A DNA stretch of 38,693 nt from Deinococcus sp. (GCF_030523985.1 NZ_JAUNHK010000014.1:1-38693), one strand, 5' to 3'; positions 18,168-32,373 are shown, counted from the stretch's first letter. Notes: generated by a model from the sequence alone, not told the origin. Translations and numbers: made by a program.

Positions 18168-18803
18168 TTGAGTTACTTCGCAGATAAACAAGCTTTGGTC
18201 GCGGATATTTTCTCGCGCTACCCCGCTACGCCGCAGGGCAAACGCTCGGCGCTGATGCCGCTGCTGCGTGAAGTGCAAGACGCCGAGGGCTTCGTGTCGG
18301 GCGCACGCATGGAAGAAATCGCGGGGCTGTGCGGCACCACCGCCACCGAAGTCCGCAGCGTCATGAGCTTCTATTCGACCTACCACACCGTCCCCACGGG
18401 CCAATATCACCTGCAAGTCTGCTCGACGCTGATGTGCGCTCTGGCGGGCAGTGACGAACTGTGGGACACCTTGGTCGCCGAACTGGACGTGCAGCCCGGC
18501 GAGGTGAGTCCCGACGGACGCTTCAGCGTGCAGAAGGTGGAATGCCTCGGCTCCTGCGGCACTGCGCCCGTCGTCCAAATCAACGACGAAGGCTTTTACG
18601 AGAACGTGACCCGCAAGCGCTGCGCCGAGTTGCTGGCGGCGTTGCGGGCCGACCAGAAGCCCATGCCCGACAACCTGGTGCCCGTGCCGATGGACGCCTC
18701 GGGTCGCCAGAGCACGGCGAAAGGGGTGGCGGTGGGCGGCACGGTGTCCGAATTGACCCCGCTGCCCGCCGAAGCCGCGCCGCCCGCCGGAGGTGCTTCA
18801 TGA
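18168..18803 (+). CDS. nuoE: NADH-quinone oxidoreductase subunit E
   Basis: 24-kDa-type subunit (Nqo2) of the NADH dehydrogenase module, with the [2Fe-2S] cluster N1a: Cys85, Cys90 (CSTLMC), Cys126 and Cys130 (CLGSC) in a thioredoxin-like fold. The start is TTG at 18168, giving 211 residues beginning MSYFADKQAL; AAGGAG lies 10 bases upstream. The frame is open to 18087, but that part overlaps nuoD and is not family-like. The C-terminal 45 residues after about 165 are a low-complexity Ala/Pro/Val extension. The stop overlaps nuoF (ATGA). Confidence 0.95.
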   Translation: MSYFADKQALVADIFSRYPATPQGKRSALMPLLREVQDAEGFVSGARMEEIAGLCGTTATEVRSVMSFYSTYHTVPTGQYHLQVCSTLMCALAGSDELWDTLVAELDVQPGEVSPDGRFSVQKVECLGSCGTAPVVQINDEGFYENVTRKRCAELLAALRADQKPMPDNLVPVPMDASGRQSTAKGVAVGGTVSELTPLPAEAAPPAGGAS

Positions 18804-20134
18804 CCGCGCCGACTGCCGAAAAGCCGATTACCAGCGCCCTCGACCACCGCTTCAAGCCCACGCTGTATGCCCGCGTCGGTCAGCCCGAATGCTGGACGTT
18901 GCAGTCCTATCTGGCCGACGGCGGCTATCAGGCGGTGCGCCGCGCCTTCGCGATGGGGCCGGACGCCGTCATCGAGGAAGTCAAGAAGTCGGGCCTGCGC
19001 GGACGCGGGGGCGCGGGCTTTGCGACGGGCCTGAAGTGGTCGTTCATGCCGCTCAACGACGGACGCCAGCACATCGTCCTGTGCAACGCCGACGAGTCCG
19101 AACCCGGCACCTTCAAAGACCGTTACCTGATGTCCGAAGACCCCCACCAGCTCATCGAAGGGATGATGATCGGCGGCTTTGCGATGCGGGCGACCAAGGG
19201 TTACGTCTACATTCGCGGCGAGTATGTCCACGCTGCCGAGCGGCTGTGGAACGCCATTCACGAGGCCCGCGCCGCTGGCATTCTGGGCCAGAACATCTTC
19301 GGCAGCGGCTTCGACTTCGACATTCAGGTTCACCGGGGCGCGGGGGCGTACATCTGCGGTGAAGAAACGGCACTGATGAACTCGCTGGAAGGGCTGCGGG
19401 CCAACCCCCGCCTCAAGCCTCCTTTCCCGGCGGCGGCGGGGCTGTACGGCCTGCCCACCACCATCAACAACGTGGAGACGTTTTGCGCGGCGACCCACAT
19501 CCTGCGCTACGGGGCCGACTGGCACGCCACGATGGGCACCGAGAAATCCAAGGGCATGAAACTGTTCCAGATTTCGGGGCCCGTGGCGCGGCCTGGCGTC
19601 TACGAGTTGCCGCTGGGCACGCCCTTCCGCGAACTGATTTACGACTGGGCAGGCGGCCCCACCGAACCCATCAAGGCGATTATTCCGGGGGGGATTTCCT
19701 GCCAGTTGCTGGGGTGGTCGGACGCCATTCTGGACACCCCGATGGACTACGAGTCGCTGGCGGCGGCGGGCAGCAGCCTGGGCACGGCGGGCGTGACCCT
19801 GATTCCCGAATCCGCCTCTATCGTGGACACCACCTGGAACGCGGTGCGCTTTTACGGGCACGAGTCCTGCGGCAAATGCACCCCCTGCCGCGAGGGGATC
19901 AGCGGCTGGATGGTCAAGATGTACGAAAAGCTGGTGCGCGGTCACGGTCAGCCCGGCGATACCCAACTGATTCTGGACATGGCCGACAACATCGGCGGAC
20001 GCTCCTTCTGTGCGCTGGCGGACGCCTGCATGGGGCCAGTCCTGAGCAGCATCCGGCTGTTCCGCGAGGAATATGACGCGGCAGAACGTGGAGAAGTGCG
20101 CCGCACGCTGGCGGGCCGCTGGAGGGATGCGTGA
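18800..20134 (+). CDS. nuoF: NADH-quinone oxidoreductase subunit F
   Basis: 51-kDa subunit (Nqo1), the site of NADH oxidation. It binds NADH, FMN and cluster N3. GRGGAGF at 68-74 is part of the FMN/NADH-binding loop. AYICGEETALMNSLEG follows, and the [4Fe-4S] ligands are Cys357, Cys360, Cys363 (SCGKCTPCREG) and Cys404 (SFCALAD). Length is 444 residues. The ATG at 18800 overlaps the nuoE stop. After its stop comes a 130-base low-complexity insert before nuoG. Confidence 0.98.
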   Translation: MTAPTAEKPITSALDHRFKPTLYARVGQPECWTLQSYLADGGYQAVRRAFAMGPDAVIEEVKKSGLRGRGGAGFATGLKWSFMPLNDGRQHIVLCNADESEPGTFKDRYLMSEDPHQLIEGMMIGGFAMRATKGYVYIRGEYVHAAERLWNAIHEARAAGILGQNIFGSGFDFDIQVHRGAGAYICGEETALMNSLEGLRANPRLKPPFPAAAGLYGLPTTINNVETFCAATHILRYGADWHATMGTEKSKGMKLFQISGPVARPGVYELPLGTPFRELIYDWAGGPTEPIKAIIPGGISCQLLGWSDAILDTPMDYESLAAAGSSLGTAGVTLIPESASIVDTTWNAVRFYGHESCGKCTPCREGISGWMVKMYEKLVRGHGQPGDTQLILDMADNIGGRSFCALADACMGPVLSSIRLFREEYDAAERGEVRRTLAGRWRDA

Positions 20135-20264
20135 TGCGGCAGATGGCAAATAGCGGATGGCGGATGGCAGACGGCGGGGGGCAGAGCGCGGCGGCTGGGG
20201 CTGAAGCGTCTTTGGCCTTCAGCCTTCAGCTGTCCGCCCTCTGCGCCGACCAACGGGAGGCCCT
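20135..20264 (+). repeat. low-complexity, hairpin-forming insert between nuoF and nuoG
   Basis: Begins with imperfect tandem units around GGCAGATGGC / GCGGATGGC and continues into an imperfect palindrome: GCTGAAG (20200-20206) pairs with CTTCAGC (20217-20223, repeated at 20224-20230), and outer GGGCAGAG / CTCTGC arms bracket it. The last bases carry the nuoG ribosome-binding site (GGGAGG). No gene is seen. It breaks the otherwise overlapping gene order. Confidence 0.55.
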
Positions 20265-22432
<2,168 letters not shown>

Positions 22433-22433
<1 letters not shown>

Positions 22434-23608
22434 TGCCCGACTGGATTGCTGGACTTCTCGTGACGCTGCTCAAGGCGGTGCTGGTGGCGCTGGGCCTGCT
22501 GACGGCCTTCGCGTACATGACCCTCATCGAGCGCCGTCTGCTGGGCCGCATGCAACTGCGCCCCGGCCCCAACCGCGTCGGGCCGCTGGGGCTCCTGCAA
22601 CCCGTCGCCGACGCCATCAAGAGCATCTTCAAGGAAGACCTGACGGTGACGCTCGCCGACAAGCTGGTCTTTACCCTCGCGCCGATTCTGGCGATTGGGA
22701 TGGCGCTGACCGCCTTCGGGGGGATTCCGGCTGGCCCTCCCGGAAGTCTGTTCGGCACCGACCCCTGGGTCTACAACCTCGACGCCGGGGTGCTGGCGGT
22801 GCTGGCGCTGACCTCGATGGGCGTGTACGGCATCTTTCTGGGCGGCTGGGCGTCGGGGTCCAAGTACCCCATGCTGGGGTCGCTGCGTTCCTCGGCGCAG
22901 ATGATTTCCTACGAACTGGGCATGGGCCTGAGCATCCTGGGCCTGCTGATGCTGGTCGGCAGCACCAATCTGGTCAACATTGTCGAGTGGCAGGCTGGCC
23001 CGGTGGGGCACGGCTGGATGATTCTGTTCCAGATTTTCGGCTTTGCGCTGTTTATGATCAGCGCCTTTGCCGAAGTCAACCGCACCCCCTTCGACTTGCC
23101 CGAAGCCGAGCAGGAACTGGTGGCGGGCTACCTGACCGAGTATTCGTCCATCAAGTGGGCGCTCTTCCAGATGGCGGAATACGTCAACATCATGACCGCC
23201 TCCGCCATGATGAGCACGCTGTTTTTCGGCGGCTACCGGGGGCCGACCTTCCTCGAGCCTTTTATCCCCGGCATCAGCTCCTGGCCGCTGGTGTGGCTGA
23301 TCGCCAAGATTGCGGTCTTCATGTTCATCTTCATCTGGGTGCGGGCCACGCTGCCCCGTCTGCGCTACGACCAACTCATGCGCTTTGGCTGGAAGTTGAC
23401 GCTGCCGCTGGCGCTGCTCAACACGATGGTGACTGCTGGCGTGCTGGCCTTTATGCCCGCCACGCCCCTGCGCCTGTGGGTGCTGGGGGCGGTCAGCCTC
23501 GCCCTGCTGCTGATTCTGTTCGCGGCGAGCGACACCGTGCGCGGGCTGTGGAATGCGCCCTCGCTGCCCCAGGACAAGGGCCCGACCCGCGCCGCCGGAG
23601 GGGACTGA
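22433..23608 (+). CDS. nuoH: NADH-quinone oxidoreductase subunit H
   Basis: Membrane subunit (Nqo8) at the junction with the peripheral arm; it helps form the quinone chamber. The 391 residues are mostly hydrophobic helices. Conserved loops include ERRLLGRMQLRPGPNRVGP near residue 34, AEVNRTPFDLPEAEQELVAG in the middle, and WVRATLPRLRYDQLM near the C-terminus. The ATG at 22433 shares its first base with the nuoG stop. The open frame upstream lies inside nuoG and is not used. Confidence 0.97.
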
Positions 23609-23650
23609 TGCTCTTTTCTCTCCGCTCTCCACTCTCCGCGCTCTCCGCCA
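23609..23650 (+). repeat. tandem TCTCCGC-like heptads between nuoH and nuoI
   Basis: Pyrimidine-rich stretch with about four degenerate copies of CTCTCC(G/A)C, directly followed by the nuoI ribosome-binding site GGAGG. It resembles a slipped or expanded short repeat. No other function is visible. Confidence 0.5.
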
Positions 23651-23665
23651 CCGAAGGAGGCCCAC

Positions 23666-24202
23666 ATGGGCGTGCTTGAAATCGCCAAGGGCATGGGCGT
23701 GACGCTCGGCAAGCTGTTTTCCAAGCCGCTGACTGTCAGCTATCCCGAAGAAAGGGCCACGTTGCAGCCGCGTTTCCGGGGCCGCCATGTGCTGACCCGT
23801 CACCCCGGCTCGGGCCTGGAAAAGTGCATCGGCTGTTCGCTGTGTGCCGCCGCCTGCCCCGCCTACGCCATCTACGTCGAGGCCGCCGAAAACAACCCCG
23901 ACAGCCCGGTCAGCCCTGGCGAACGCTACGCCAAGGTCTACGAAATCAACATGCTGCGCTGCATTTTCTGCGGCATGTGCGAGGAAGCCTGTCCGACGGG
24001 CGCGGTGGTGCTGGGCAACGAATTCGAGATGGCGGATTACCGCTACCGCGACTTCGTGTACGGCAAGGAAGACATGCTGGTCGGCGTCACTGGCAGCCGC
24101 CCGCAGCGCCGCGAGGCCCTCAAATCGGGCAAACCCGTGCGGCTGGGCTTTCAGGTCGAAGGGGGCGCACGCGCCGAACTGGAAGGAGTGGAATACCCAT
24201 GA
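23666..24202 (+). CDS. nuoI: NADH-quinone oxidoreductase subunit I
   Basis: Ferredoxin-like subunit (Nqo9) with two [4Fe-4S] clusters (N6a, N6b) linking NuoG to NuoB. The 178-residue protein has Cys54-Cys57-Cys60-Cys64 (CIGCSLCAAACP) and Cys99-Cys102-Cys105-Cys109 (CIFCGMCEEACP). GGAGG lies before the ATG at 23666. The stop overlaps the nuoJ start (ATGA). Confidence 0.98.
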   Translation: MGVLEIAKGMGVTLGKLFSKPLTVSYPEERATLQPRFRGRHVLTRHPGSGLEKCIGCSLCAAACPAYAIYVEAAENNPDSPVSPGERYAKVYEINMLRCIFCGMCEEACPTGAVVLGNEFEMADYRYRDFVYGKEDMLVGVTGSRPQRREALKSGKPVRLGFQVEGGARAELEGVEYP

Positions 24203-24813
24203 TGTTGGCTTTTATCCTGCTGGGCGCACTCGCCATCGCGGGGGGCATCCTGACCATCGCAGCGAAAAACGCGGTTCACGCGGCGCTGGGACTGGTCGGC
24301 ACCCTGATCAGTGTGGCGGGGCTGTTCGCGTCCATGTCCGCCTCGTTCCTGGCGGCGACCCAGGTCATCGTGTACGCCGGGGCCATCATGGTGCTGTTCC
24401 TGTTCGTCATCATGCTGCTGGGGGCCAACCAGCCCGTGACCGCCAAAGACCCGCTGCCCTTCGTGGGGCCGCTGGGCGCGATGGCCGCCGTGCTGCTGGC
24501 GGGCGGCTTCGTCGTGCTGGCGCTGACTTACCGTGACCCCGCACCCCTGGCTGAAACGGCGCAGGCGCTGCGTGGGGGCGGAGCAGGTGCCGTCGGCGAA
24601 ACGCTGCTGACCCGCTTCCTGCTGCCCTTCGAGGCCGTCAGCATTCTGCTGCTGGTCGCCATCGTGGGCGCGGTGGCCCTGGTGCAGCGTCCTACCCCGC
24701 AGCCCGACGGCGTGCCGGATGACGCCGCCGCCGACGCGCAGCCCGAATCGCGGGCCTGGCGCGGCCTCAAGGCCGAACCCGTCAAGGGCCAGCCCCTCAA
24801 GGAGCGTGCCTGA
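24199..24813 (+). CDS. nuoJ: NADH-quinone oxidoreductase subunit J
   Basis: Membrane subunit (Nqo10). The 204-residue protein has about five hydrophobic helices, including the conserved QVIVYAGAIMVLFLFVIMLL, whose helix contains the pi-bulge region of the family. Of two adjacent ATGs (24199, 24202) I chose the first: it overlaps the nuoI stop as ATGA and lies 10 bases after GGAAGGAG. The last 40 residues are a hydrophilic tail that looks specific to this lineage. Confidence 0.95.
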   Translation: MMLAFILLGALAIAGGILTIAAKNAVHAALGLVGTLISVAGLFASMSASFLAATQVIVYAGAIMVLFLFVIMLLGANQPVTAKDPLPFVGPLGAMAAVLLAGGFVVLALTYRDPAPLAETAQALRGGGAGAVGETLLTRFLLPFEAVSILLLVAIVGAVALVQRPTPQPDGVPDDAAADAQPESRAWRGLKAEPVKGQPLKERA

Positions 24814-24814
24814 C

Positions 24815-25117
24815 ATGGTGCCGACTGCCTATTACCTGGCGCTGTCGGGCATTTTGTTCTCGCTGGGACTGATCGGGGTGATGACCCGCCGCACGGCCAT
24901 CCTGATTTTCCTCTCCGTGGAACTGATGCTCAACGCCGCCAACATCGCGCTGGTGGCCTTCGCCCGCTCGTGGGGTGACCTGATGGGGCAAACCGCCGTG
25001 TTTATCGTGATGACCCTGGCCGCCGCCGAAGTGGCGATTGGCCTGGCGATCATCGTCGCCATCTTCCGCAAGCGCGAAACCACCAACGTGGACGACCTCG
25101 CGCAGTTGAAAGGCTGA
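24815..25117 (+). CDS. nuoK: NADH-quinone oxidoreductase subunit K
   Basis: Small antiporter-related membrane subunit (Nqo11, MrpC-like). The 100 residues form three helices; the conserved glutamates lie in SVELMLNAANIALVAF (helix 2) and AAAEVAIGLAIIVA (helix 3), part of the central proton path. The ATG at 24815 comes one base after the nuoJ stop codon, with AAGGAG upstream. Length is standard. Confidence 0.97.
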   Translation: MVPTAYYLALSGILFSLGLIGVMTRRTAILIFLSVELMLNAANIALVAFARSWGDLMGQTAVFIVMTLAAAEVAIGLAIIVAIFRKRETTNVDDLAQLKG

Positions 25118-25123
25118 GTGGGA

Positions 25124-27051
25124 ATGATGCCTCTGTACCTGCTTCCCCTGCTGCCGCTCATCGGCTTTGCCCTGCTGATGTGCTTTCCCAAGGCCCTGCC
25201 CGGCAAGTCCGGCGGCTACCTCGCTTCGCTGCTGGTGCTCCTGAGTTTCGTGGTGGCGGTTACCCGCTACCTCGGTCTGGGTGACACCCCCGCCCACGAA
25301 ACGCTGTGGCAATGGCTGCCCAACATGGCACTCAACGCCAACCTGAACGTCGGCTTCTACTTCGACCAGCTCTCGGCCCTGATGACCCTCATCATCACGG
25401 GTATCGGCTTTCTGATTCACGTCTATTCCCTCAGCTACATGAGCCACGACGCCAAGTTCACGCGCTTTTTCGCGTTCCTGAACTTCTTCGTGGCGATGAT
25501 GCTGATTCTGGTGCTGGCCGACTCCTACCCGCTGATGTTCGTGGGCTGGGAAGGCGTGGGCATGGCGTCGTTTCTGCTCATCGGCTTCTGGCACTCGGGC
25601 CGGCACTCCGAAGCGTCCGACAAGGACGTGCTGGAAGCGAGCACGGGCGAAGGCCGCGCCAACTCGAACGCCGCCCGCAAAGCCTTCATCATGAACCGCA
25701 TCGGTGACCTGGGCTTTATGCTGGGCATGTTCCTGCTGTACAAGCTCTATGGCACCTTGAGCATTCCCCAACTGGCCGAGCAGGCGGAGGGCACCCGCGT
25801 GGCGCAATCGGCCATCGAACTGGCCTGCCTGTTCCTGCTGGTCGGGGCGGTGGGCAAGTCGGGCCAGTTGCCGCTGACCACCTGGCTGCCCGACGCGATG
25901 GCTGGCCCCACGCCCGTTTCGGCGCTGATTCACGCCGCGACGATGGTGACGGCGGGCGTCTACCTGATTACCCGCAGCCACTTCCTGTACGAACTGGCCC
26001 CGGTGGCCTCCAACTGGGTGGCCTGGGTCGGTGCCCTGACGGCGCTGTACGGCGCACTCTCGGCGCTGAACCAGACCGACATCAAGAAGATTCTGGCGTT
26101 TTCGACCGTCTCGCAGCTCGGCTACATGTTCATGGCAGTGGGCCTGGGCGCGTACTCGGCGGGCGTGTTCCACCTGCTGACCCACGCGTTTTTCAAGGCG
26201 CTGCTGTTCCTCTGCGCGGGTGCCGTGATTCACGCGCTGCACGAAGAACAGGACGTGCGGAAGATGGGCGGCATGCGGAAATTCATGCCCTTTACCCACA
26301 TCGCTTCCTTGATGGGCGTGCTGGCAATTTCGGGCATTCCCATCTGGAGCGGCTTTTTCTCCAAGGACGCGATTCTGGCGGCGGCCTGGGCGCAAAACCC
26401 CTGGCTGTACGTCATCGGGCTGGGCGTGGCGCTGCTGACCGCATTCTACATGGGCCGCTGGTACTTCCTGGTCTGGCGCGGCAGTTACCGGGGCCACGTC
26501 GCCCACCCCCACGAGGCAGACGGCCTGATGAAGCTGCCTCTAGGGGTGCTGGCGGTGCTGGCAACGTTGGGCGGCCTGCTCAACATCCCGGCCTTCCTGC
26601 CCGCGCTGGGGCTGCCTCAGCACGCTTTCGACGACTACCTGGGCCGGGCCATTCCCCACCACGCCCACCATATTTCGCACAGCACCGAACTGCTGCTGAC
26701 GCTGCTGGCGGTGCTGGCGGGTGTCGTCGGGCTGGGCTGGGCCTTTATGGAGCACCGCCGGGGCGTGCTGGCGCAGGGGCCACTGGGCCGGGTCAGCACC
26801 TCGGCGCTGTATCTCGACAACCTGTACAACGGTCTGTTTGCCGCACCTAGCCGGGGCATCGCGCAGGGGCTGGACGCGGTTGACCGGGGCGTGGACGCGG
26901 GCCTGAGCGGGGTCGCCCGCAACACGGCGGCTCCGGGCGGCTTCTTCGCCCGCTGGCAGAGCGGTTATGTCCGCGCCTACGCCGTGAGCATGGTGCTCGG
27001 CACGGCGCTGATCATCGGTTACTGGGCGCTGAAGATGATTGGGAGTGGCTC

Positions 27052-27055
<4 letters not shown>
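25124..27055 (+). CDS. nuoL: NADH-quinone oxidoreductase subunit L
   Basis: Largest antiporter-like subunit (Nqo12), at the distal end of the membrane arm; its long amphipathic helix runs along the arm. The protein is 643 residues from this start. Proton-channel motifs include FVGWEGVGMASFLLIGFW (conserved Glu), NRIGDLGFMLG, and TWLPDAMAGPTPVSALIHAA (conserved Lys/His region). GTG 25118 and ATG 25127 are alternative starts; ATG 25124 has the best spacing from AAAGG. The end overlaps the nuoM ATG (ATGA). Confidence 0.96.
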
Positions 27056-28476
<1,421 letters not shown>

Positions 28477-29955
28477 ATGAACCTCGCCGTATCTCCACTC
28501 GTTTTGCCTGATGTCAGCTTCATGCCGCTGCTGCCCATTCTGCTGGTGCTGGCGGGGGCCATCTTTTCCACCCTGGGCGGCTTTTGGCTGAATCGCCGTT
28601 CGCTGACCCTGGTCAATATCGTGATGCTCCTTCTTTCGGCGGCGAGCATGGTCTGGCTGTGGGGCGCGGGGGCCGACGTGCCGCGCACCGCGTTCATGGG
28701 AGCCGTTCGCGCCGACCCGGCGGCCCTGCTGCTGGGCGGGACGATTGTGCTGGGGTCGCTGTTGACGCTGCTGGTGTCGCTGGATACGGCCTACCGCGCC
28801 CGCGTCAGCTTTGCCGAGTTCGACGCCATGCTGATGTACGCCATCACGGGCTGTCTGCTCATCGCCTTTTCGGGCGACCTCATCGTGATGCTGATTGGCC
28901 TGGAAATCATGAGTCTGGCGAGTTACGTGCTGGCGACCTTTCAGGACTCGCGCCGCGCCGAGGAATCGGGCCTCAAGTACTTCCTGCTCGGCTCGGTGGG
29001 CAGCGCCATCCTGATTTACGGCATCGCTTTCCTGTACGGCGCGACGGGCACGCTCAACTACGCCACCATCGCCGAGCGGGTGAGCGTGCTTGAACCGCAA
29101 AATGTCGGCATTCTGGTGGCGGGGGCGCTGCTGGTGCTGGCAGGCTTCGCGTTCAAGGTGGCCCTCGCGCCCTTTCACCAGTGGACGCCCGACGTGTACA
29201 GCGGCGCCCCCACCAGCGTGTCGCTGTTCCTGAGCACGGTGGTCAAGGTGGCGGCCTTTGCCGGAATGCTGCGCGTGTTCGGCGGCGCCCTGGACGTGGC
29301 CCCCGGCTGGCACTCGGTGCTGCAGGTGCTGATTGCCCTGACCCTGTTTATCGGTAACGCGGCGGCGCTGTTCCAAACCAACTTCAAGCGGATGATGGCT
29401 TATTCGGCAGTGGCCCACACGGGCTTTCTGGCGATGACGTTGCTGAGCGACCGGGTTTCCGGCGGCGCGGCGATGGGGTACTACCTGCTCGTCTACACCT
29501 TGATGACGGCGGCGGCCCTGGCGATTGTGGCGGCCCTGCAACGCAGCGAAGAAGGCTTTTCGATTGACGATATGCGCGGCCTGTACTACCGTCACCCGGC
29601 TTACGCGGTGGCGCTGGCGGTGTGCCTCGCTTCGCTGGCGGGGCTGCCGCCCTTCGCCGGGTTCTTCGGCAAGTATCTGGCGTTTCAGGCCGCCTTCCAA
29701 AGCGGTTACATCGGCCTGACGGTGCTGGGCGTGCTGGCGAGCGTGGCCTCGCTGGTGTACTACCTGCGCCCCGCCATGCTGATGTTCATGCCTGACCGCA
29801 CGCCTGCCCGCGAGTACGCGTACGGTCAGCGGCCTGCGACCACCCTGGCGGTGGCCCTGAGCGTCATCGGTATTCTGGTGCTGGGTCTGCTGCCCAACCT
29901 GTGGTACAGCTGGCTCGCCGACCCGAACACCTGGCGCTTGATTGCCGGAACCTGA
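28477..29955 (+). CDS. nuoN: NADH-quinone oxidoreductase subunit N
   Basis: Third antiporter-like subunit (Nqo14), next to NuoK in the arm. The 492 residues include LIGLEIMSLASYVLATFQ (conserved Glu), SGLKYFLLGSVGSAILIYG (conserved Lys), and KVALAPFHQWTPDVYSGAPT. GGGAGG near the end of nuoM serves as ribosome-binding site for the ATG at 28477. It is the last gene of the operon. Its TGA merges with the left end of a palindromic repeat element. Confidence 0.97.
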   Translation: MNLAVSPLVLPDVSFMPLLPILLVLAGAIFSTLGGFWLNRRSLTLVNIVMLLLSAASMVWLWGAGADVPRTAFMGAVRADPAALLLGGTIVLGSLLTLLVSLDTAYRARVSFAEFDAMLMYAITGCLLIAFSGDLIVMLIGLEIMSLASYVLATFQDSRRAEESGLKYFLLGSVGSAILIYGIAFLYGATGTLNYATIAERVSVLEPQNVGILVAGALLVLAGFAFKVALAPFHQWTPDVYSGAPTSVSLFLSTVVKVAAFAGMLRVFGGALDVAPGWHSVLQVLIALTLFIGNAAALFQTNFKRMMAYSAVAHTGFLAMTLLSDRVSGGAAMGYYLLVYTLMTAAALAIVAALQRSEEGFSIDDMRGLYYRHPAYAVALAVCLASLAGLPPFAGFFGKYLAFQAAFQSGYIGLTVLGVLASVASLVYYLRPAMLMFMPDRTPAREYAYGQRPATTLAVALSVIGILVLGLLPNLWYSWLADPNTWRLIAGT

Positions 29956-30088
29956 TACCAATTCCGATTGAATCCCCCAGTTTGGGGGATGAAATCCGTC
30001 TGAAAGGAGTAGGAAAAGATACGGATTTTGGGAAATGTACCCATATCCAGTTCGGTTCTGGATATGGGGAATTGGACGGAATTCGTAT
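29955..30088. mobile_element. 134-bp palindromic repeat element with terminal inverted repeats
   Basis: Ends are 12-bp inverted repeats with one mismatch: ATACCAATTCCG (29955-29966) and CGGAATTCGTAT (30077-30088). Inside are three perfect hairpins: ATCCCCCA/TGGGGGAT (29972-29979, 29983-29990), AAATCCGT/ACGGATTT (29992-29999, 30021-30028), and CCCATATCCAG/CTGGATATGGG (30040-30050, 30058-30068). There is no coding capacity. It fits the small noncoding repeats known from D. radiodurans or a MITE; the family assignment is inference. It starts on the last base of the nuoN stop codon. Confidence 0.65.
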
Positions 30089-30106
30089 GAGCGGATAAAG
30101 GACAAG

Positions 30107-30140
30107 GCAGCGGAGGTTTCCCGACTGGGGCCTCCGCTGC
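30107..30140. terminator. convergent hairpin terminator, nuoN / VOC gene
   Basis: GCAGCGGAGG (30107-30116) and CCTCCGCTGC (30131-30140) form a perfect 10-bp stem with a 14-base loop. T-rich sequence follows on the plus strand (TTCGTTTCTG) and weakly on the minus strand, so it could serve both converging genes. Confidence 0.65.
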
Positions 30141-30154
30141 TTCGTTTCTGACTG

Positions 30155-30519
30155 CTAGCCCTCGTCGGCTTCCAGCAGTTCGACCTGCCGCCCGTCGGGG
30201 TCGAGGACGAAAGCCATGTCGCGCCCGCCGGGGCTGGGTTGCAGGTCACGGGTCACGGTCATGCCCGCCGCCTGCAACTGGGGCAGCAGCCCCCGCAGTC
30301 CCCGCACATGCAGCGCGATGTGTTCGGCCCAGTGGGGATGCGGCGCGGGAAGTTCGCCCGCCACCTGAAAAAACTGCAACTTGCCTTCGCCCAGCCGCAC
30401 CACGCCCCGGCGGTGGCCCTCGTGGGTGGTGAGGTCTTTTTCGACTTCGCCGCCCAGCCGCGTGTAGAAGGTCAGCACCTCGCCGAGGTCACGGGTCAGA
30501 AAGGAAACGTGCTTGAGCA

Positions 30520-30520
<1 letters not shown>
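30155..30520 (-). CDS. VOC (glyoxalase/bleomycin-resistance fold) family protein
   Basis: 121-residue single-domain protein of the vicinal-oxygen-chelate fold: N-terminal MLKHVSFLTRDLGEVLTFYT is the usual first beta-alpha unit, with a metal-type His near residue 4; EHIALHVRGL starts the second repeat, and DPDGRQVELLE ends it with the family Glu. Substrate cannot be inferred; members include lyases, dioxygenases and antibiotic-binding proteins. The ATG at 30520 overlaps the stop of the upstream methyltransferase (TGATG), so translation is probably coupled. Confidence 0.82.
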
Positions 30521-31700
<1,180 letters not shown>

Positions 31701-31707
<7 letters not shown>

Positions 31708-32366
31708 CCGAGTTTGCCGCCTTTTTGCAGTTGCCCGAGCTTTTCGGGCGTCCACAGTTCGTAGGTGTACATGGGGTATTGCCGCTTGAAGCGCCCGACC
31801 TTGTCCCAGACTTCGCGCGATTCGTGCGCCACGACCAGAATCAGGCGAATGACGCTGCCTTCGGGGTCGTAGATGTAAAAGTCGAAGTAGAAATTCTGCT
31901 CGTGGCCCTTGTCGGTAAACAGCGGAAAGGCGAAGGGCCGAAAGCGCCAGGGCTTGTGCCGCTCGGTCAGAACCTGGGCCGCCACCCGCCGCAGGTTGCT
32001 GTCGGGGAAAGAAATTTTCTCGCCGTCGAGGTCGCGGAATTCTTTGGTGGGCGCGGGGGCGTCGAGTTGCACGCGCTTGAGTTCGGGCAGGGCTTTTTTC
32101 GCCCCGAGTTTGGGCGGAGCTTTGCGGGTCACACTGGTCTGAAAGCGGAAATCGTCTCCGCGCAGGCCAACTTTGCCGGACGCCCCGCCCGGTTCGCGCT
32201 GCACCCGGCCCTCGGCCCGCGCCTGGCGCTCTTCCTGGGTTTCGCGCACGGGGCGCACGCTGTCACGGGACGCGCCGTCACGTCCGACAGGAACATTGCG
32301 GCGGCTTTGCTGGGGGCGGCCCTTGGAGCCTTTGATGGGGCCTGCGCCGCGTTTGGGTCTGGTCAT
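31701..32366 (-). CDS. protein of unknown function, basic disordered N-terminus and globular C-terminus
   Basis: I do not recognise a family. The first 65 or so of 221 residues are Arg/Lys/Gly/Pro-rich and probably disordered, suggesting nucleic-acid binding. From about residue 100 a globular domain follows, with RFRPFAFPLFTDKG, FYFDFYIYDPEGSVIRLILV and a C-terminal TYELWTPEKLGQLQ. The FDFYIYD...IRLILVV strand pair recalls restriction-endonuclease-like folds, but no complete catalytic set is evident. It overlaps the RlmI-type gene by seven bases, which hints at a role with RNA. TATCCT lies 7 bases before the ATG (leaderless pattern). Confidence 0.75.
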
Positions 32367-32373
32367 AGGGGGC

